Shown here: one piece after another, positions 1 to 15,329 of the stretch
Numbering within the stretch: the stretch's first letter is position 1
How the letters are laid out: the number at the start of each line of letters is the position of its first letter
DNA from: Otis tarda
Lineage: Eukaryota; Chordata; Aves; Otidiformes; Otididae
Assembly (NCBI GenBank): GCA_026413225.1
Contig: CM048552.1
Location: forward strand, 214,234,553 to 214,298,552
Direction: 5' to 3'
DNA length: 64,000 nucleotides
Notes under the pieces: model-generated
Databases searched by the model: none
What the model saw: the letters and a program-made list of their open reading frames with translations, nothing else
Told to the model about the DNA's origin: nothing
Made by a program: the position numbers and the translations under genes

Positions 1-861
1 CTAGGAGAGCGGGTCCCCGACAGCCCCGAGATCTGTGGGATGCCACGTTGGCACGGGGCGTCCTCTTGCAGGGGGCTGGGCTGTACGAACACGGGAGAGG
101 ATGTTTAGCGGCTGCGCGTTCCCCCACATCCCCTCGATTTTCCCCCTGGGTTATAAATTCCCCAATAATTTCAGCCATAATCCAAGGATGGGCAAATTTT
201 CTCTGTCTCGCCGCCGTGGGCTGCGTCACTCATCGCAGCCCAGCGCGCCTGGCCCAATTTCTCACCAGTTTCTGAAGTAATTAACCTTTTTTTAAGCTGA
301 GGATGTAAGCAGCTCGCAAGAGAACTACTCCTTGTATCTGTTTTCTTTCAGAATGAAAAAGGCAAACGTTGACTTCACTATGAAAGAGTTCCAAGGTATC
401 TTTAGAAATAAAAGGAGAAAAAAAAAAAAGAAAAACCCTCAGATTTTAAATGTGTGCTGCACTCGATGCTGTCCGCACCTTAAAAGTGCGTGAAGGGCAG
501 TTTGGAGCTCGTTGCGCAAGTCTTCGCTCCTAGGTAGCGGGGATGGCTCTTCCTTTCAATGGAAGCCTTGCTCCCAAAAGGATTTTAGGATACAAACTGC
601 CATTCTCTCTCTCTCAGGCTACGTAATTCCCATTCTGGCAAAGCGTCCCCGGCGCAACTGCGCACACTCTGCATTCCCTGTGCTTCGGGCTGTGTGCGTG
701 TTTCCTTCCATATGTAATCCCAGCGGGCCCTTCGCTTCCTGCGCTCTTCGCTTTAACCCTCAAGCTGCCCGGCTCCGGCCCTTTCCTGCCTTCCTGGCCA
801 GGAAAAGCGCTCGCTTTGGGCTCGAAGGTGGAATTTAAGCCCTTTGGGGATCTGCAGTCGG

Positions 862-869
862 GAAGGTTC
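862..869 (+). promoter_or_regulatory. heat-shock-element-like half-site pair (GAAGGTTC)
   Basis: GAA and TTC separated by two bases form a minimal inverted HSE pair. HSP47 genes are HSF1-induced, so an HSE upstream of SERPINH1 is expected. This has only two units and sits close to the guessed first exon, so its role is uncertain. Confidence 0.3.
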
Positions 870-940
870 GCTGTGAGCAGCGTGAAGTCAGGAGGGATGG
901 AAAGGTCTGGGGACAGGGTGTAGCCTCAGAAGCAGGAGGG
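865..940 (+). other. SERPINH1: possible noncoding first exon of SERPINH1
   Basis: The ATG exon begins at a good acceptor (1950/1951), so at least one noncoding exon must lie upstream. The best nearby donor is GTGAGC at 941. The segment before it is fairly GC-rich and follows a weak AT-rich element (aatttaagc, about 831-839). The transcription start is a guess, and other donors upstream are possible. Confidence 0.3.
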
Positions 941-1549
941 GTGAGCTCCGAAAAGCTTTCGGGCATGGTGTTTAGGACCGGTCGGTCTGTAGATTTAATG
1001 AAGCTAGGAGCTCAGAGTCCTCACTGGGGATGGGTGCACCTACGTTGTGATGAGATGCATCTACCTAATGCATGAACGTGCTGGGAAGGGGCTCTGCTAG
1101 GGGAAAGGAGGGGTCCACCACCTTCCTCTGTCCCAGTACCTCCCTGGTAGGGCTGTACAGGCAAAAACTAAGTCAGAGCTGACCAGACGGCATTGGATCG
1201 TCTCAGGGGGCCCCTCTGACTTAGCTTGGTGGAAGCTCATGCGCTCCATCTAGTGTCTAGAAAGCTGAGCATTTGGGTACCGAGCTGGTGTCCCCAGAGA
1301 GGACAATCACTGCCCTACACTGACTGCGATAGCCCCTGGATCGACGCGCAGCACTGTGCTGCGCAGCCCTCGGGCAGCAGAAACATCCCGCTTTCAGCTT
1401 TTCCTGACCAGGGCAGAGGTTTGACCTGCTGCTCTGGGGACAGAAATACCTCTTGTTTCCATTCCCTGACCCCTCCTTAAATCATTTACTGTACGTGAAC
1501 ACATAGTAATACAGTAAAATTGCTTTAAAAAAGAAGCTTTCATTCAAAA

Positions 1550-1722
1550 ATGCCCAGTGCCCAGAAAGGTGGTGGAAGCCCCATCCCTGGAAACGTTCAA
1601 GGCCAGGTTGGATGAGGCTCTGAGCAACCTGATCTGGTTGGAGATGTTCCTGCTTCTTGCAGGGGGGTTGGACTAGATGACCTTTGAAGGTCCCTTCCAA
1701 CCCAAACCATTCCGTGATTCTA
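1550..1722 (+). repeat. CR1 LINE 3' end, older copy
   Basis: Runs from gcccagaaaggtggtggaag to the tail tccgtgattcta. It has the older variant ggactagatgacctttgaag rather than the gggtgggctttgaagg of the young copies, and lies in the presumed first intron of SERPINH1, 230 bp before the ATG exon. Confidence 0.9.
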
Positions 1723-1981
1723 AAATGCACAGGCTCCGCATGCCAGTGTGCAGCCTGGACTCTTGACAATTAATCGTTGCTCAAGGGAAAGCCCAGTGTG
1801 GACTTGGGATCACTGCACCCCAAGTGAAGCTTTGATGCAGATGCTCTGCCTGTCGCTGGAGTGGGTTTCACTGGAAGAGCCCCTGGGGTCTCTGAACGCT
1901 CCAGAAAGGGGCTTAAATCACACTCACAGTGAGGTCTTCTTACCCAGCAGGTCCTCAGAGGCATCTGGTGCTGCTGAAACC

Positions 1982-2564
1982 ATGTGGATTATTCTGGCGC
2001 TTGCTCTCTGTGGCCTCGCGGCAACCGTGCCCTCGGAGGACAGGAAGCTGAGCGACAAGGCAACAACGCTGGCTGACCGCAGCACGACGCTGGCCTTCAA
2101 CCTCTACCACGCCATGGCGAAAGACAAGAACATGGAGAACATCCTGCTGTCCCCCGTGGTCGTGGCCTCTTCCCTCGGCCTCGTGTCTCTTGGGGGCAAG
2201 GCTGCAACCGCCTCCCAAGCCAAGGCAGTGCTCAGCGCAGACAAACTGAACGATGACTACGTGCACAGCGGGTTGTCCGAGCTCCTGAACGAGGTCAGCA
2301 ACAGCACGGCCCGCAACGTCACCTGGAAGATCGGCAACCGCTTGTACGGCCCTGCCTCCATCAACTTTGCTGATGACTTTGTGAAGAACAGCAAGAAACA
2401 CTACAACTATGAGCACTCCAAGATCAACTTCCGAGACAAGAGGAGCGCCTTGAAATCCATTAATGAGTGGGCAGCCCAGACCACGGATGGGAAACTCCCA
2501 GAGGTCACAAAAGATGTTGAGAAAACTGATGGGGCCCTCATAGTCAATGCCATGTTCTTCAAGC
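1982..2564 (+). CDS. SERPINH1: SERPINH1 coding exon 1 (start codon exon)
   Basis: Holds the ATG at 1982, the signal peptide and residues 1-194 plus the first base of a Pro codon. The donor is GTAAGT at 2565. The exon begins upstream in 5'UTR at about 1951, after the acceptor tacccagcag. No in-frame upstream ATG between 1951 and 1982 competes for initiation. Confidence 0.96.
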
Positions 2565-3975
2565 GTAAGTTCTACCTTCAATTCTTGACATAAATGACCC
2601 AAAACCTAGCCTAAGCCAATCATAGCAGCCCAAATGGGGAGGTGAACAAATCCTAGGTCCACTGGAGGCATGCTCTTTTTCAGAACAAGTAGTTAGGAGC
2701 TGTGCATGAAATTACCACCCATTCCCTTTTCTTACAAGCTGAATTTCTCTCTCCTGTAGCTCACTGGGATGAGAAGTTCCATCATAAGATGGTGGACAAC
2801 CGTGGTTTCATGGTGACCCGTTCCTACACTGTGGGAGTTCCCATGATGCATCGCACAGGTAAGTTGCAAACCTCCTGCTCCATGTCAAGACCAACTGGAG
2901 TTTTACTCACTGCTGCTCCGTTACCCAGTTTTCCACCAGCTGCTTCCAAGATTGTTTTGCCTCATGGTCAATGAGAGAGAGAGAGAACAAAGCAGAGTGT
3001 GCTTGTTCTGCTGATTCAGTGAATCCATATTTACTACTGGGTGCTTGGCTGCTAGGAATAAATCCTAGCTCGTCACACAAATGAGACACGCAGTTTTGAG
3101 TTGTTGCCAACTCCAATAACGCTGGGCCAGTTCCCAAAACAGCGTTCAGACTCTCTTGCCTTGCTGGTCAGGGAAAGTCCAGGGTGAATTCACAACAACA
3201 TTGTGGGTAGCTTTGTCTCTGCCCCGCATCTCACCATCTCCTTCTTGTGATTTGAAGGTCTCTACAATTACTATGATGATGAGACAGAGAAGCTCCAGGT
3301 GGTAGAGATGCCACTGGCTCACAAGCTCTCCAGCATGATCTTTATCATGCCAAACCACGTGGAGCCTCTGGAGAGGGTTGAGAAACTGCTGAACAGGGAG
3401 CAGCTGAAGACCTGGGCTGGCAAGATGAAGAAGAGATCCGTGGCCATCTCGCTGCCTAAAGTCGTCCTGGAAGTCAGCCATGACCTTCAGGTAAAGGAAG
3501 CCCATAAAGAAAACAGTTGGGCCTTACAGTTCTTTGGGGTGGGAGAGAAGATAGTGGGATGATGGGTTATCTGTGCCTGTCATCCTTTCTCCAGCAGCTA
3601 GTCTAACCACTGCTGGAAAGGATTGCACTGTGTCATCTCTGGGAGGGTTGCTGACCTCTTTTCTCCTCCTAGAAACACTTGGCTGATCTGGGCCTGACAG
3701 AAGCCATTGACAAAACCAAGGCTGACCTGTCAAAGATCTCCGGCAAGAAAGACCTTTACCTGTCCAATGTCTTCCACGCCGCTGCTCTCGAGTGGGACAC
3801 AGACGGGAACCCTTACGACGCTGACATCTACGGCCGAGAGGAGATGAGGAACCCCAAGCTCTTCTATGCTGACCACCCCTTCATCTTCATGATCAAGGAC
3901 AATAAAACCAACTCCATTCTCTTCATCGGCAGGCTCGTGAGGCCCAAAGGGGACAAGATGCGTGATGAGTTGTAG
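1982..3975 (+). CDS. SERPINH1: HSP47 (serpin H1), collagen-specific ER chaperone, complete CDS in four coding exons
   Basis: Coding exons are 1982-2564, 2760-2858, 3258-3490 and 3673-3975; all junctions are GT/AG and keep frame (583+99+233+303 nt), giving 405 residues plus stop. The protein starts with a signal peptide ([14 protein letters not shown], then VPSEDRKLS). It has the serpin fold, two N-glycosylation sequons in a row (NST and NVT, about residues 107 and 112), and ends in RDEL, the KDEL-type ER-retrieval signal used by HSP47. By family knowledge HSP47 is a non-inhibitory serpin that binds triple-helical procollagen in the ER and releases it at lower pH in the ERGIC/Golgi. The collagen-contact residues known from the dog structure (Arg222, Leu381, Tyr383, Asp385) appear to correspond to Arg209, Leu368, Tyr370 and Asp372 here, from the LFYAD motif and a constant offset of 13. 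Length and sequence agree with chicken HSP47 as I remember it; only a few substitutions are evident, mostly in the signal peptide. RPS3 converges on it downstream. No breaks were seen. Confidence 0.97.
2760..2858 (+). CDS. SERPINH1: SERPINH1 coding exon 2
   Basis: Acceptor ctcctgtag at 2751-2759, donor GTAAGT at 2859. 99 nt encoding [15 protein letters not shown] through MMHRT. It contains Arg209, probably the collagen-contact arginine of HSP47. Confidence 0.96.
3258..3490 (+). CDS. SERPINH1: SERPINH1 coding exon 3
   Basis: Acceptor tttgaag ending at 3257, donor GTAAAG at 3491. 233 nt, from [13 protein letters not shown] to [10 protein letters not shown]; ends on a complete codon. Confidence 0.96.
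3673..3975 (+). CDS. SERPINH1: SERPINH1 last coding exon (reactive-loop region and RDEL terminus)
   Basis: Acceptor tctcctcctag ends at 3672. Encodes [11 protein letters not shown] to KGDKMRDEL, then TAG at 3973. It carries the non-inhibitory reactive-loop region, the collagen-contact LFYAD motif and the ER-retrieval tetrapeptide. Confidence 0.96.
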   Translation, partial: KHLADLGLTEAIDKTKADLSKISGKKDLYLSNVFHAAALEWDTDGNPYDADIYGREEMRNPKLFYADHPFIFMIKDNKTNSILFIGRLVRPKGDKMRDEL

Positions 3976-6130
3976 TTAGGGTTTGTTGGGGTTTTTTTTG
4001 GTGGTTTTTTTTTTTCCCCCCCCAGAGCTTTGGTTTGTGTGTTTTTTGTTTTTTTTTTTAGTGGGGGATTTCAAAAAAGGGGAAACACTATTTTGTATCC
4101 TTCTCGAACTATGGGTGCTATTCAGACCAGGGTGCATTGTGATGAGAAACCAGCATACGCTTTACCTCACCCCAAAATACTTATTGCACAAACCCACCTC
4201 CAGAGAGGAACGGGGAGCCTGGCACAAGAGGGTCAGCAGGAGTGGAAGGGAACTGGCATGCACGGTCTCAGCTACCGGCATCCTTGGCCGAGACGTTCAG
4301 GCTGACACCTAGCTCCTCTCCGCGCTGGTTAAGCCTCCTGCTAAGTACCTTGCTGCTGCCATCAAGCCCTCCACCCTTCCATCTCAAATGCTTCTGCATG
4401 TCTAGCTCTGCTGCTTTTCTCCCCCTTTGATGCTATGCAGCACCACACCATAGCTCCTCTGGTCCCTTTGCCGTTGTGCCTCGCTTCTCTTTTCCTCAGT
4501 GGTATGTCCCAGAGCAGAAATGGCCGATTCTGCAGTGCAGCCTCCTCTGTGGCCCTGGGAGCAGAGCAGGACCGCAGCAGCACATAAAAGTGGAGATCGT
4601 ATGGAGGTACACCTTGCTCTGGATGACTGTTAGGTGCTTCAGCTGCATCTGGCTCCTTAGCTAGAACACTTGCTGCATAGTTGAGTGCAGCTTTGCTCAA
4701 CACTTCACAAAAAAGTGGCTTAGGGGTGTCAGCAGAGAGGCCAAAGAGCAGATGGGCTTCTAGAAAGATAAACCTGAAGCCCCTTCAGCACTCGTGCATG
4801 ACAGAAAGGGCCGTGTTCCACCTCTCTTGGGGATCACAAAGGGGGCTCTTGGGCCAACATCTGGAATTAAACATCCTATAGTAGGCAAACAGAGAAAACT
4901 CCTCTTGGTGCTTCTCCATCAGCACATAGGGCAGGGAAAGAGACAGTTACCACTGTGAAAGTTCTCCCAAATTACAACCAGGGTGTCGCCTTCAGCTCCT
5001 GTATCAGGCCAAGGGACTCCTGCTGGCTTCTCACAGGGAGGTGGACCAGGTTCACTTCCACTTTCTTGTTTAAATTCAAAGCTTTATGGCTGTCATTACC
5101 TGACTTCCTAATGACCCTTTTTCTGAAGCTCCTCTCCTCCCTGATACTTTAGCTCCCTGTTGGCTGGCCTGGATAAGGGCACGCTGAAAAACAAATGTAT
5201 TTATAGTTATACTCATATTTATGTCTGATAATTAGCAAGTTTCGCAGCCTGCTGCAGCCTAGACTTGGAGGCGATTCCTATTTTCTTCTCTTTAAGGGCT
5301 ATCATCAGGTTAATATTATTTAAAGAAGTAACTGATGTGATCCCACGAGCACTGAAGCATCTGTCAGGTGAGCCTTGCTACGCCCTGAGAGACATCACAA
5401 AGCACATAAAGGCAAGATTATTGAAATGAGAGAAATCTGTGCATCACAATCTAAGTGCCAGTTACTTGGAACCAGCAAGGACAGCGACTGCGTTGCTTTT
5501 CTTTAGTCCCCTGCCGGTGTGCTTGCGGTCAGGTTGCTACGTAGAAGCCCAATACTGCAGTTTTTCAGACCATAGACAGGACTAATTCCACTTATTTATT
5601 ACGTTACAACTACAAAGTCTCTTAATAGGTGTTTCCTATAGCCAAAAATGAGCAGCTTGTGCCCCTGAGTTTCACCTGACCATGCCTTCTCTAGGTCTGC
5701 ATGTTTACACAATTGCAGAAAAGCCCACCTGCCCCAATTCCTATCCAAGCCAGCCAGAATGGGAGATTCTTGGCTTCAAGCCCCTTCCCAGATCATATTC
5801 CCAGGTACTTTCCCCCACCATCTTGGGAGGCAGGAGGCAATCCCCGAGGATGTACCCAAAAAAAAAGCACAGGAAGCCTAAAGCGCAGTGTGTATGCTGG
5901 ACACCACGGAGTGAATCGGCGCACTGAAACCCACACGCTGTAGCACGTTACGGAGGATGGGGGTGGGGGGAGGTGGGTAAAAGGGGTGGGCAAGGCAAGA
6001 ACACACTGTGGGATATTGTGAATAATTTGCATCATGTGGATGCAGGTATCTGATGGCTTTTATTGTCTGTTCTTGTACCACACAATGACAGTTGTATAAT
6101 TTTGCAATAAAACTTTTTCAATGAACCTCT
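3976..6130 (+). other. SERPINH1: SERPINH1 3'UTR
   Basis: No further gene is recognised between the stop codon and the poly(A) signal at 6106. The first 100 nt are a T/G-rich homopolymer region (3983-4072). The rest is ordinary mixed sequence; its short open frames have no family signature. About 2.1 kb, in keeping with the long 3'UTR known for this gene. Confidence 0.75.
6106..6111 (+). terminator. SERPINH1: poly(A) signal AATAAA of SERPINH1
   Basis: AATAAA in the context ttgcaataaaac, followed within 30 nt by T-rich and then GT-containing sequence. It is the only convincing + strand signal before RPS3. Cleavage is expected near 6125-6135. Confidence 0.75.
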
Positions 6131-9014
6131 GGTCGCCACAGTCATTTGCAGGGTTTGGGTGGAGGCAAAATCCTCTTCCAAGAGCTTAGAGAGCTTCCTT
6201 GCCATCCTTAAATCCAATACCCTGTTCTTAATCTGGTAATTACGGACCAAAATGACACATAATACACAACAGATGGATTCCCATTACATGTCTGTCATGG
6301 GAAAGGAACACTATTAGCAGGGTGGCTTTTCACTTCAACATTTTTCTCCCGAAACTGCAAGTATCCAGCATCTTTAATGCTTCACAGGTAAGAGTGCCCT
6401 GCCCTGCCATCTAACAGAGCAGCAAATGGCTCAGTTAAAAAGAAAATAGTGTCAGTGTAGGAATAAAACTGAGATGTTAGCCACAAGGACCAGCCTTCCT
6501 GACCCTACAACCTAAAGCTGCTCTAGCTGGGATCCAACCAAGGGAAATAGAGGAGTGGAGGAAAAAAAAACAACCAACCAAACAAAAAACCTGCAAGAAC
6601 CTGCACCATTGCTGTAGGCATACAGGTACATCTTGGAAAATCCAGCAGCAGACCCTGCCGGCCCATGTCCTTCCACTGCTGGAAACAAATTAACCTGCTG
6701 TCCATTCAAGCATGCAACCTTCTGCTACTCAGAAGCAAAATTAAAGCCATAAATTTCTCCCCTTTTCCCTGTGACAAAAAAAAAAAAAAAGCACATGTCT
6801 GGGACTGGCAGGCACACACATCTGCATGGAGCTCCTCAGGCTGAAAAAAAAGGCACCATATGCTTGCTGGATCAGTTTTTCACTGAAAAAAATTACAGCA
6901 GCCACCTCCAGCACTAACCATGGCAGCCCAGGGACATCATCAACCTGGAACAGCAATATTGCAAGGAGTTAGAAGCTTTCCAGAGCTCCTGAGCCCGTCC
7001 TACCCCCAGCTCATATTGCAAGCAGCTATAAAACACTCATGTTTTTCATCCCAGGGAAGGCAGTGCCCTCAAGGAACAGCAAACTGAACAAGCTCTCTAC
7101 CTCTCCTTGGTGTATGGTACACTCCAACCAATGCACACTAGAAAGGCATTCTGCTCACACATCCAAAACTCAACCGTGATGGGATAATCCTTGATGTTGT
7201 CCCCAACTTCTCACACCACCACGGATGCACCCGGAGGGATACAGCAATACCACTCTTAAAACACACGACTTGCACATCTCTTGATTCATCAGCACTGCGA
7301 GATTAATTGGCTGATGGACCACGCTGGAAGGCTCTAAATCAGAAAGAGCTGAGTGATCTCCAGGAAAGCCAGCCCTCGCTGGAGGACTGCAGGAGGAATT
7401 TCCAACTGATCATCACCTAGCATATAGCGACTTTGAAGAATTTAGATAAAACATGGAATGCCTTGTACTGTGTCACACTTCTGTTGCTTCAGGCCTTCCA
7501 GCTTTCAGACATTTCCTTCTCCTGCAGAGTGACAAAACCGGTCTGACACCTTTTTTTATATTTTTTTTTCTTCAAAATTCATATTTAAAAAAAATCAATG
7601 TTGGTATTACTTACTCTAACATGTAATAACTTTTTTAAAGCTTTCCACTGAAAGATGTGCACAGAAACCTGAAATCAGATTCATTTTCTGACACCCTGAA
7701 AAGGCTCATCTGTCTCTGACAGACTTAACCAGCTTCCAAGCCCACATCCTGCCAGGCTGGCTTTCCAGGTCTGCCAGAGAAGCTGGGAACGGGAAGGCTG
7801 AGGCTCACACATTCCCACACACTGGCAGACAGACCAGTTCCTGACACCGTCAGCTTGGAGTTCCAGTTCCTAAGCTGCCTGCCTAGCTCCTCCAGAAAAG
7901 ACTGCTGAAAACTGAAATCTGGACGTAAAAGCTTTCCTAAGCAGCAATTTTTGCCGATTTGTACAATTTTTGTTAATGCAACAAACAGGTTCCGAATTTC
8001 TCAAAATCTGAACAACACGAAGCCTTGATCTTGAGCACACGATCTCTTACGATGTGCCTAAGTCTCTTCCCAGTACTGCACTGGACTTGGAAAAACACTG
8101 GGAAAGGAGCTGACAAAACTAATCTCTGCCTGAAACTTAACAGAATGCTCAGCCTCAATGCTTCAGCTACAGTGCTTTAGCTTGACCACAGCAGACAAGG
8201 ACATCATCAAAAGTAATTCCTACAGCAACAGAAATGAAAACATATCCCTGCCTGCAGACTATGTATCTCGATAACTGCGTAGCCTTGTCATCTGTTATCA
8301 ACTTCAGGATCTACATACGTTACGCTACAGATCGTTAAAGCCCGTTATCAAAACAGTGACAAATTAACGGACTGATTACTCACGCCTCAAAGGAAGACAA
8401 GTTTTTTTCCCAATCACTTAAATATATTCCCATCACAAAGCTTACAACAGAACATTTGAAATCCAGAGCGTACACTTTTCCCCTCCTTCAACTAATGTGT
8501 AACTAAGAAGTTTGTCTCATCCCTTAACTCCACGAAGGTTACCTGACCCTAGCAGCAGCTATAATGTTCCTACACAGTGTACAGCCCTCCGAGTCACACA
8601 GCAAATGTCTTTTTAGTGACGAGGGAAATGGATGTACGGAGGTGAAAAAGGCATTCCGTGGAACATAGCAATATTCAGTTGAAGCCAGAAAGGTAATAAA
8701 CTTCTGCAGTTGCTTTGGACATTGCTAAAAAAGCTCCCCCTTCTGGAAACCTCAGAGAAAGGGACTGGTATGTAAGTGAGGAGTAACCAGTACTTCTCCA
8801 GTTCATGGAGTGACATTCAAAACCCTCTAAATACTGCACTGCCGCTTCAGCTCTGCCTAGAGATCAGCATTTTGTCCCCACTCTCTTCAGATCAGGAGCT
8901 GGTCAGTTCACTCCGAGAGGGTAACACAAGCTAGAAGAAATGCAATGGAATTCCTTCCATACCAAAGGAAGGAGCAAGGCTTTCCTGGAATACATCCTGC
9001 AAAAAAAAAAGCAC
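6131..9014. other. intergenic space between convergent SERPINH1 and RPS3
   Basis: No coding family, RNA gene or CR1 copy was recognised in these 2.9 kb. There are several A-runs (about 6560-6590, 6775-6790, 6844-6852) and AT-rich patches near 7550-7640. The open frames on either strand are short and repeat-free but have no motif. Confidence 0.6.
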
Positions 9015-9095
9015 CTCCACAAACGCTGTCTTTTGTGATTTTATTAAGAGAGGTTTTCAGGACAGTCAAGCTTCTGGTTGCAGATGTTACAAACC
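9015..9095 (-). other. RPS3: RPS3 noncoding last exon with poly(A) signal
   Basis: On the minus strand a T-rich tract ending GTAG (acceptor at 9097-9096) opens a short exon. It contains AATAAA at 9045-9040, about 50 nt in. This pairs with the donor directly after the stop codon, making a 3'UTR of roughly 80 nt, as expected for a ribosomal protein mRNA. The cleavage point near 9015-9025 is estimated. Confidence 0.8.
9040..9045 (-). terminator. RPS3: poly(A) signal AATAAA of RPS3
   Basis: AATAAA on the minus strand in the context CTTAATAAAATCAC; the only good signal after the stop codon in this orientation. Confidence 0.8.
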
Positions 9096-9567
9096 CTACA
9101 ACAAAAAAAAACAAAATACTGAGTGAGATGGTGGCAAACCATTTCCCATAACCATTCTCTTATCCAAAACACTGAACAAACAAGCTCCAAGTTTTCAAAC
9201 CTAACAGCATCTCTCACTTTCTGTATTTTAGCCAGTGATCCCTTTTCCCCACAGAAGCAGATCTCACTACTCAGATTCCCTCGTTTCACTGTTGCCCTGC
9301 AAACTCCCTGAACTCTCCCTCTTCACACAAGGCCAGCTTCAGTCAGAGACCACCACAGCCTGCCTTTCCCTAGCAGGTAAGGAAATCTTCTGGAAAAGGC
9401 CTTAGGCCCTGTTCCTCCTGCTGCTCTGCTGAGAGAAAATGAGTAAAAATTTGAAAGCAGCAAGTTGCACATTTTCACTGGGAACAACCCAGAGGAATAT
9501 ATATCCTGTGCTATCAACTGCACACTGGTAGCAGGGGGTACAATGTGGAAACATCCCAGGCATCGAA

Positions 9568-9707
9568 CCCTTCTCAGATAAATGCCTCTAAGTCACTCAA
9601 CTTGTGACCCAAGGTCCCCAGATCCACGCTGTAGAACACAACAGGGAACTGAGCCCTTGGACAAGGACATTCCCTTTCAGACTCGTCATCTCATCTTCAC
9701 TGAAGGG
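9568..9707 (-). ncRNA. SNORD15: U15 box C/D snoRNA, copy in RPS3 intron 6 (divergent)
   Basis: About 140 nt. The minus strand begins CCCTTC and ends GAAGGG, a perfect terminal stem. It has the U15 guide region CTTAGAGGCATTT immediately before the D box (ATCTGA) and the U15 5' block GATGACGAGTCTGA, where CTGA is the likely D' box. The C box region reads GTGAAGATGAGATGA, so no clean RUGAUGA is present; it may be degenerate or shifted. U15 directs 2'-O-methylation of 28S rRNA (human A3764 as I recall) and is housed in RPS3 introns across vertebrates. Processing would come from the intron between the last coding exon and the 3'UTR exon. Confidence 0.85.
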
Positions 9708-9917
9708 TGTGCTTAGCTGGTTTGCAGCGTGCCTTAAACCATGCCCCCTTCATCCAGGGCACTGCTCTAAACCCCACCCAGCTGATCACTGCACCTGGTA
9801 CAATGCAGCAGCTTTTTCTCCCAGTATCCCAGCTACCGTACAGCTTTTTTGGCAGCACAATATCTTTTCCACATGGATCCTCACCAAAGCTACCTCCCTC
9901 CGCTCACAGGCACTTAC

Positions 9918-15064
<5,147 letters not shown>

Positions 15065-15084
15065 CTTGAGCCGCGCCGCCCGGC

Positions 15085-15097
15085 GGAAAGGAGGGAG
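15085..15097 (-). promoter_or_regulatory. RPS3: 5'TOP pyrimidine tract and probable RPS3 transcription start
   Basis: The minus strand reads CTCCCTCCTTTCC, an uninterrupted pyrimidine run 20-33 nt before the ATG. Ribosomal protein mRNAs begin at a C within such a tract and are translationally controlled through LARP1/mTORC1. The start is probably at 15090-15091. A weak TATA-like GATATAG lies about 25-30 bp upstream (15115-15121). Confidence 0.7.
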
Positions 15098-15140
15098 CCG
15101 GCCCTACAGGGAGGGCTATATCGGCCTTCCGCCGCTTCCC

Positions 15141-15145
15141 ATTGG
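15141..15145 (-). promoter_or_regulatory. RPS3: CCAAT box (NF-Y) of the RPS3 promoter
   Basis: GACCAATGGG on the minus strand, about 50 bp before the predicted start; fits the NF-Y consensus and its usual position. Confidence 0.55.
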
Positions 15146-15156
15146 TCCGTCTCAAT

Positions 15157-15162
15157 CACGTG
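15157..15162. promoter_or_regulatory. RPS3: E-box CACGTG upstream of RPS3
   Basis: Palindromic CACGTG within TCACGTGG, the USF/MYC-type core, about 70 bp before the predicted RPS3 start. MYC-class factors act on ribosomal protein genes; use here is inferred. Confidence 0.5.
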
Positions 15163-15180
15163 GGCCGGCAGGTGGGGCCC

Positions 15181-15195
15181 GATGGGAAATGTAGT
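15181..15195 (-). promoter_or_regulatory. RPS3: ZNF143/Staf-type element
   Basis: The minus strand reads ACTACATTTCCCATC, a close match to the ZNF143 core ACTACAnTTCCCA found in many housekeeping and bidirectional promoters. It lies about 100 bp before the predicted RPS3 start. Confidence 0.55.
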
Positions 15196-15214
15196 CTTCC
15201 CTTCGCGCCGTCGC

Positions 15215-15225
15215 GCCGCCATGTT
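15215..15225 (-). promoter_or_regulatory. second YY1-like site upstream of RPS3
   Basis: The minus strand reads AACATGGCGGC, a full match to AAnATGGCGGC, about 130 bp before the predicted start. It could serve RPS3 or a divergent transcript. Confidence 0.45.
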
Positions 15226-15303
15226 GAGGAGGCTTAACCCTCCCGCTGCCAGTGGGTTTTTCCCGCCCTGCCCGGCTGCTGTGAACGCCCACGGCTGGCA
15301 TTA

Positions 15304-15327
15304 AACTGGTTATAAAACCGGTATAAA
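15304..15327 (+). promoter_or_regulatory. Grainyhead-like pair with two TATAAA motifs
   Basis: AACTGGTT (15304-15311) and AACCGGTA (15316-15323) flank TATAAA at 15311-15316, and a second TATAAA lies at 15322-15327. The two half-elements are near inverted repeats. This could be a TATA promoter pointing away from RPS3; no transcript or gene downstream is recognised. Confidence 0.3.
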
Positions 15328-15329
15328 CG

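Larger units (their letters stand above)
1..1549. other. SERPINH1 upstream region, no recognisable coding sequence
   Basis: Mixed, moderately GC-rich sequence with an A-rich tract near 419-433. Short open frames on the + strand show no family signature. A splice-acceptor-like stretch (gttttctttcag at 340-351) has no clear partner. Presumably promoter and first intron of SERPINH1. Confidence 0.5.

Noticed and set aside
1955-2602. 215-codon minus-strand frame opposite SERPINH1 exon 1
   Set aside because: Shadow of the GC-rich coding exon; no independent signal.
3983-4312. Open frame directly after the SERPINH1 stop
   Set aside because: Begins with Phe/Val/Gly runs from homopolymers; it is 3'UTR.
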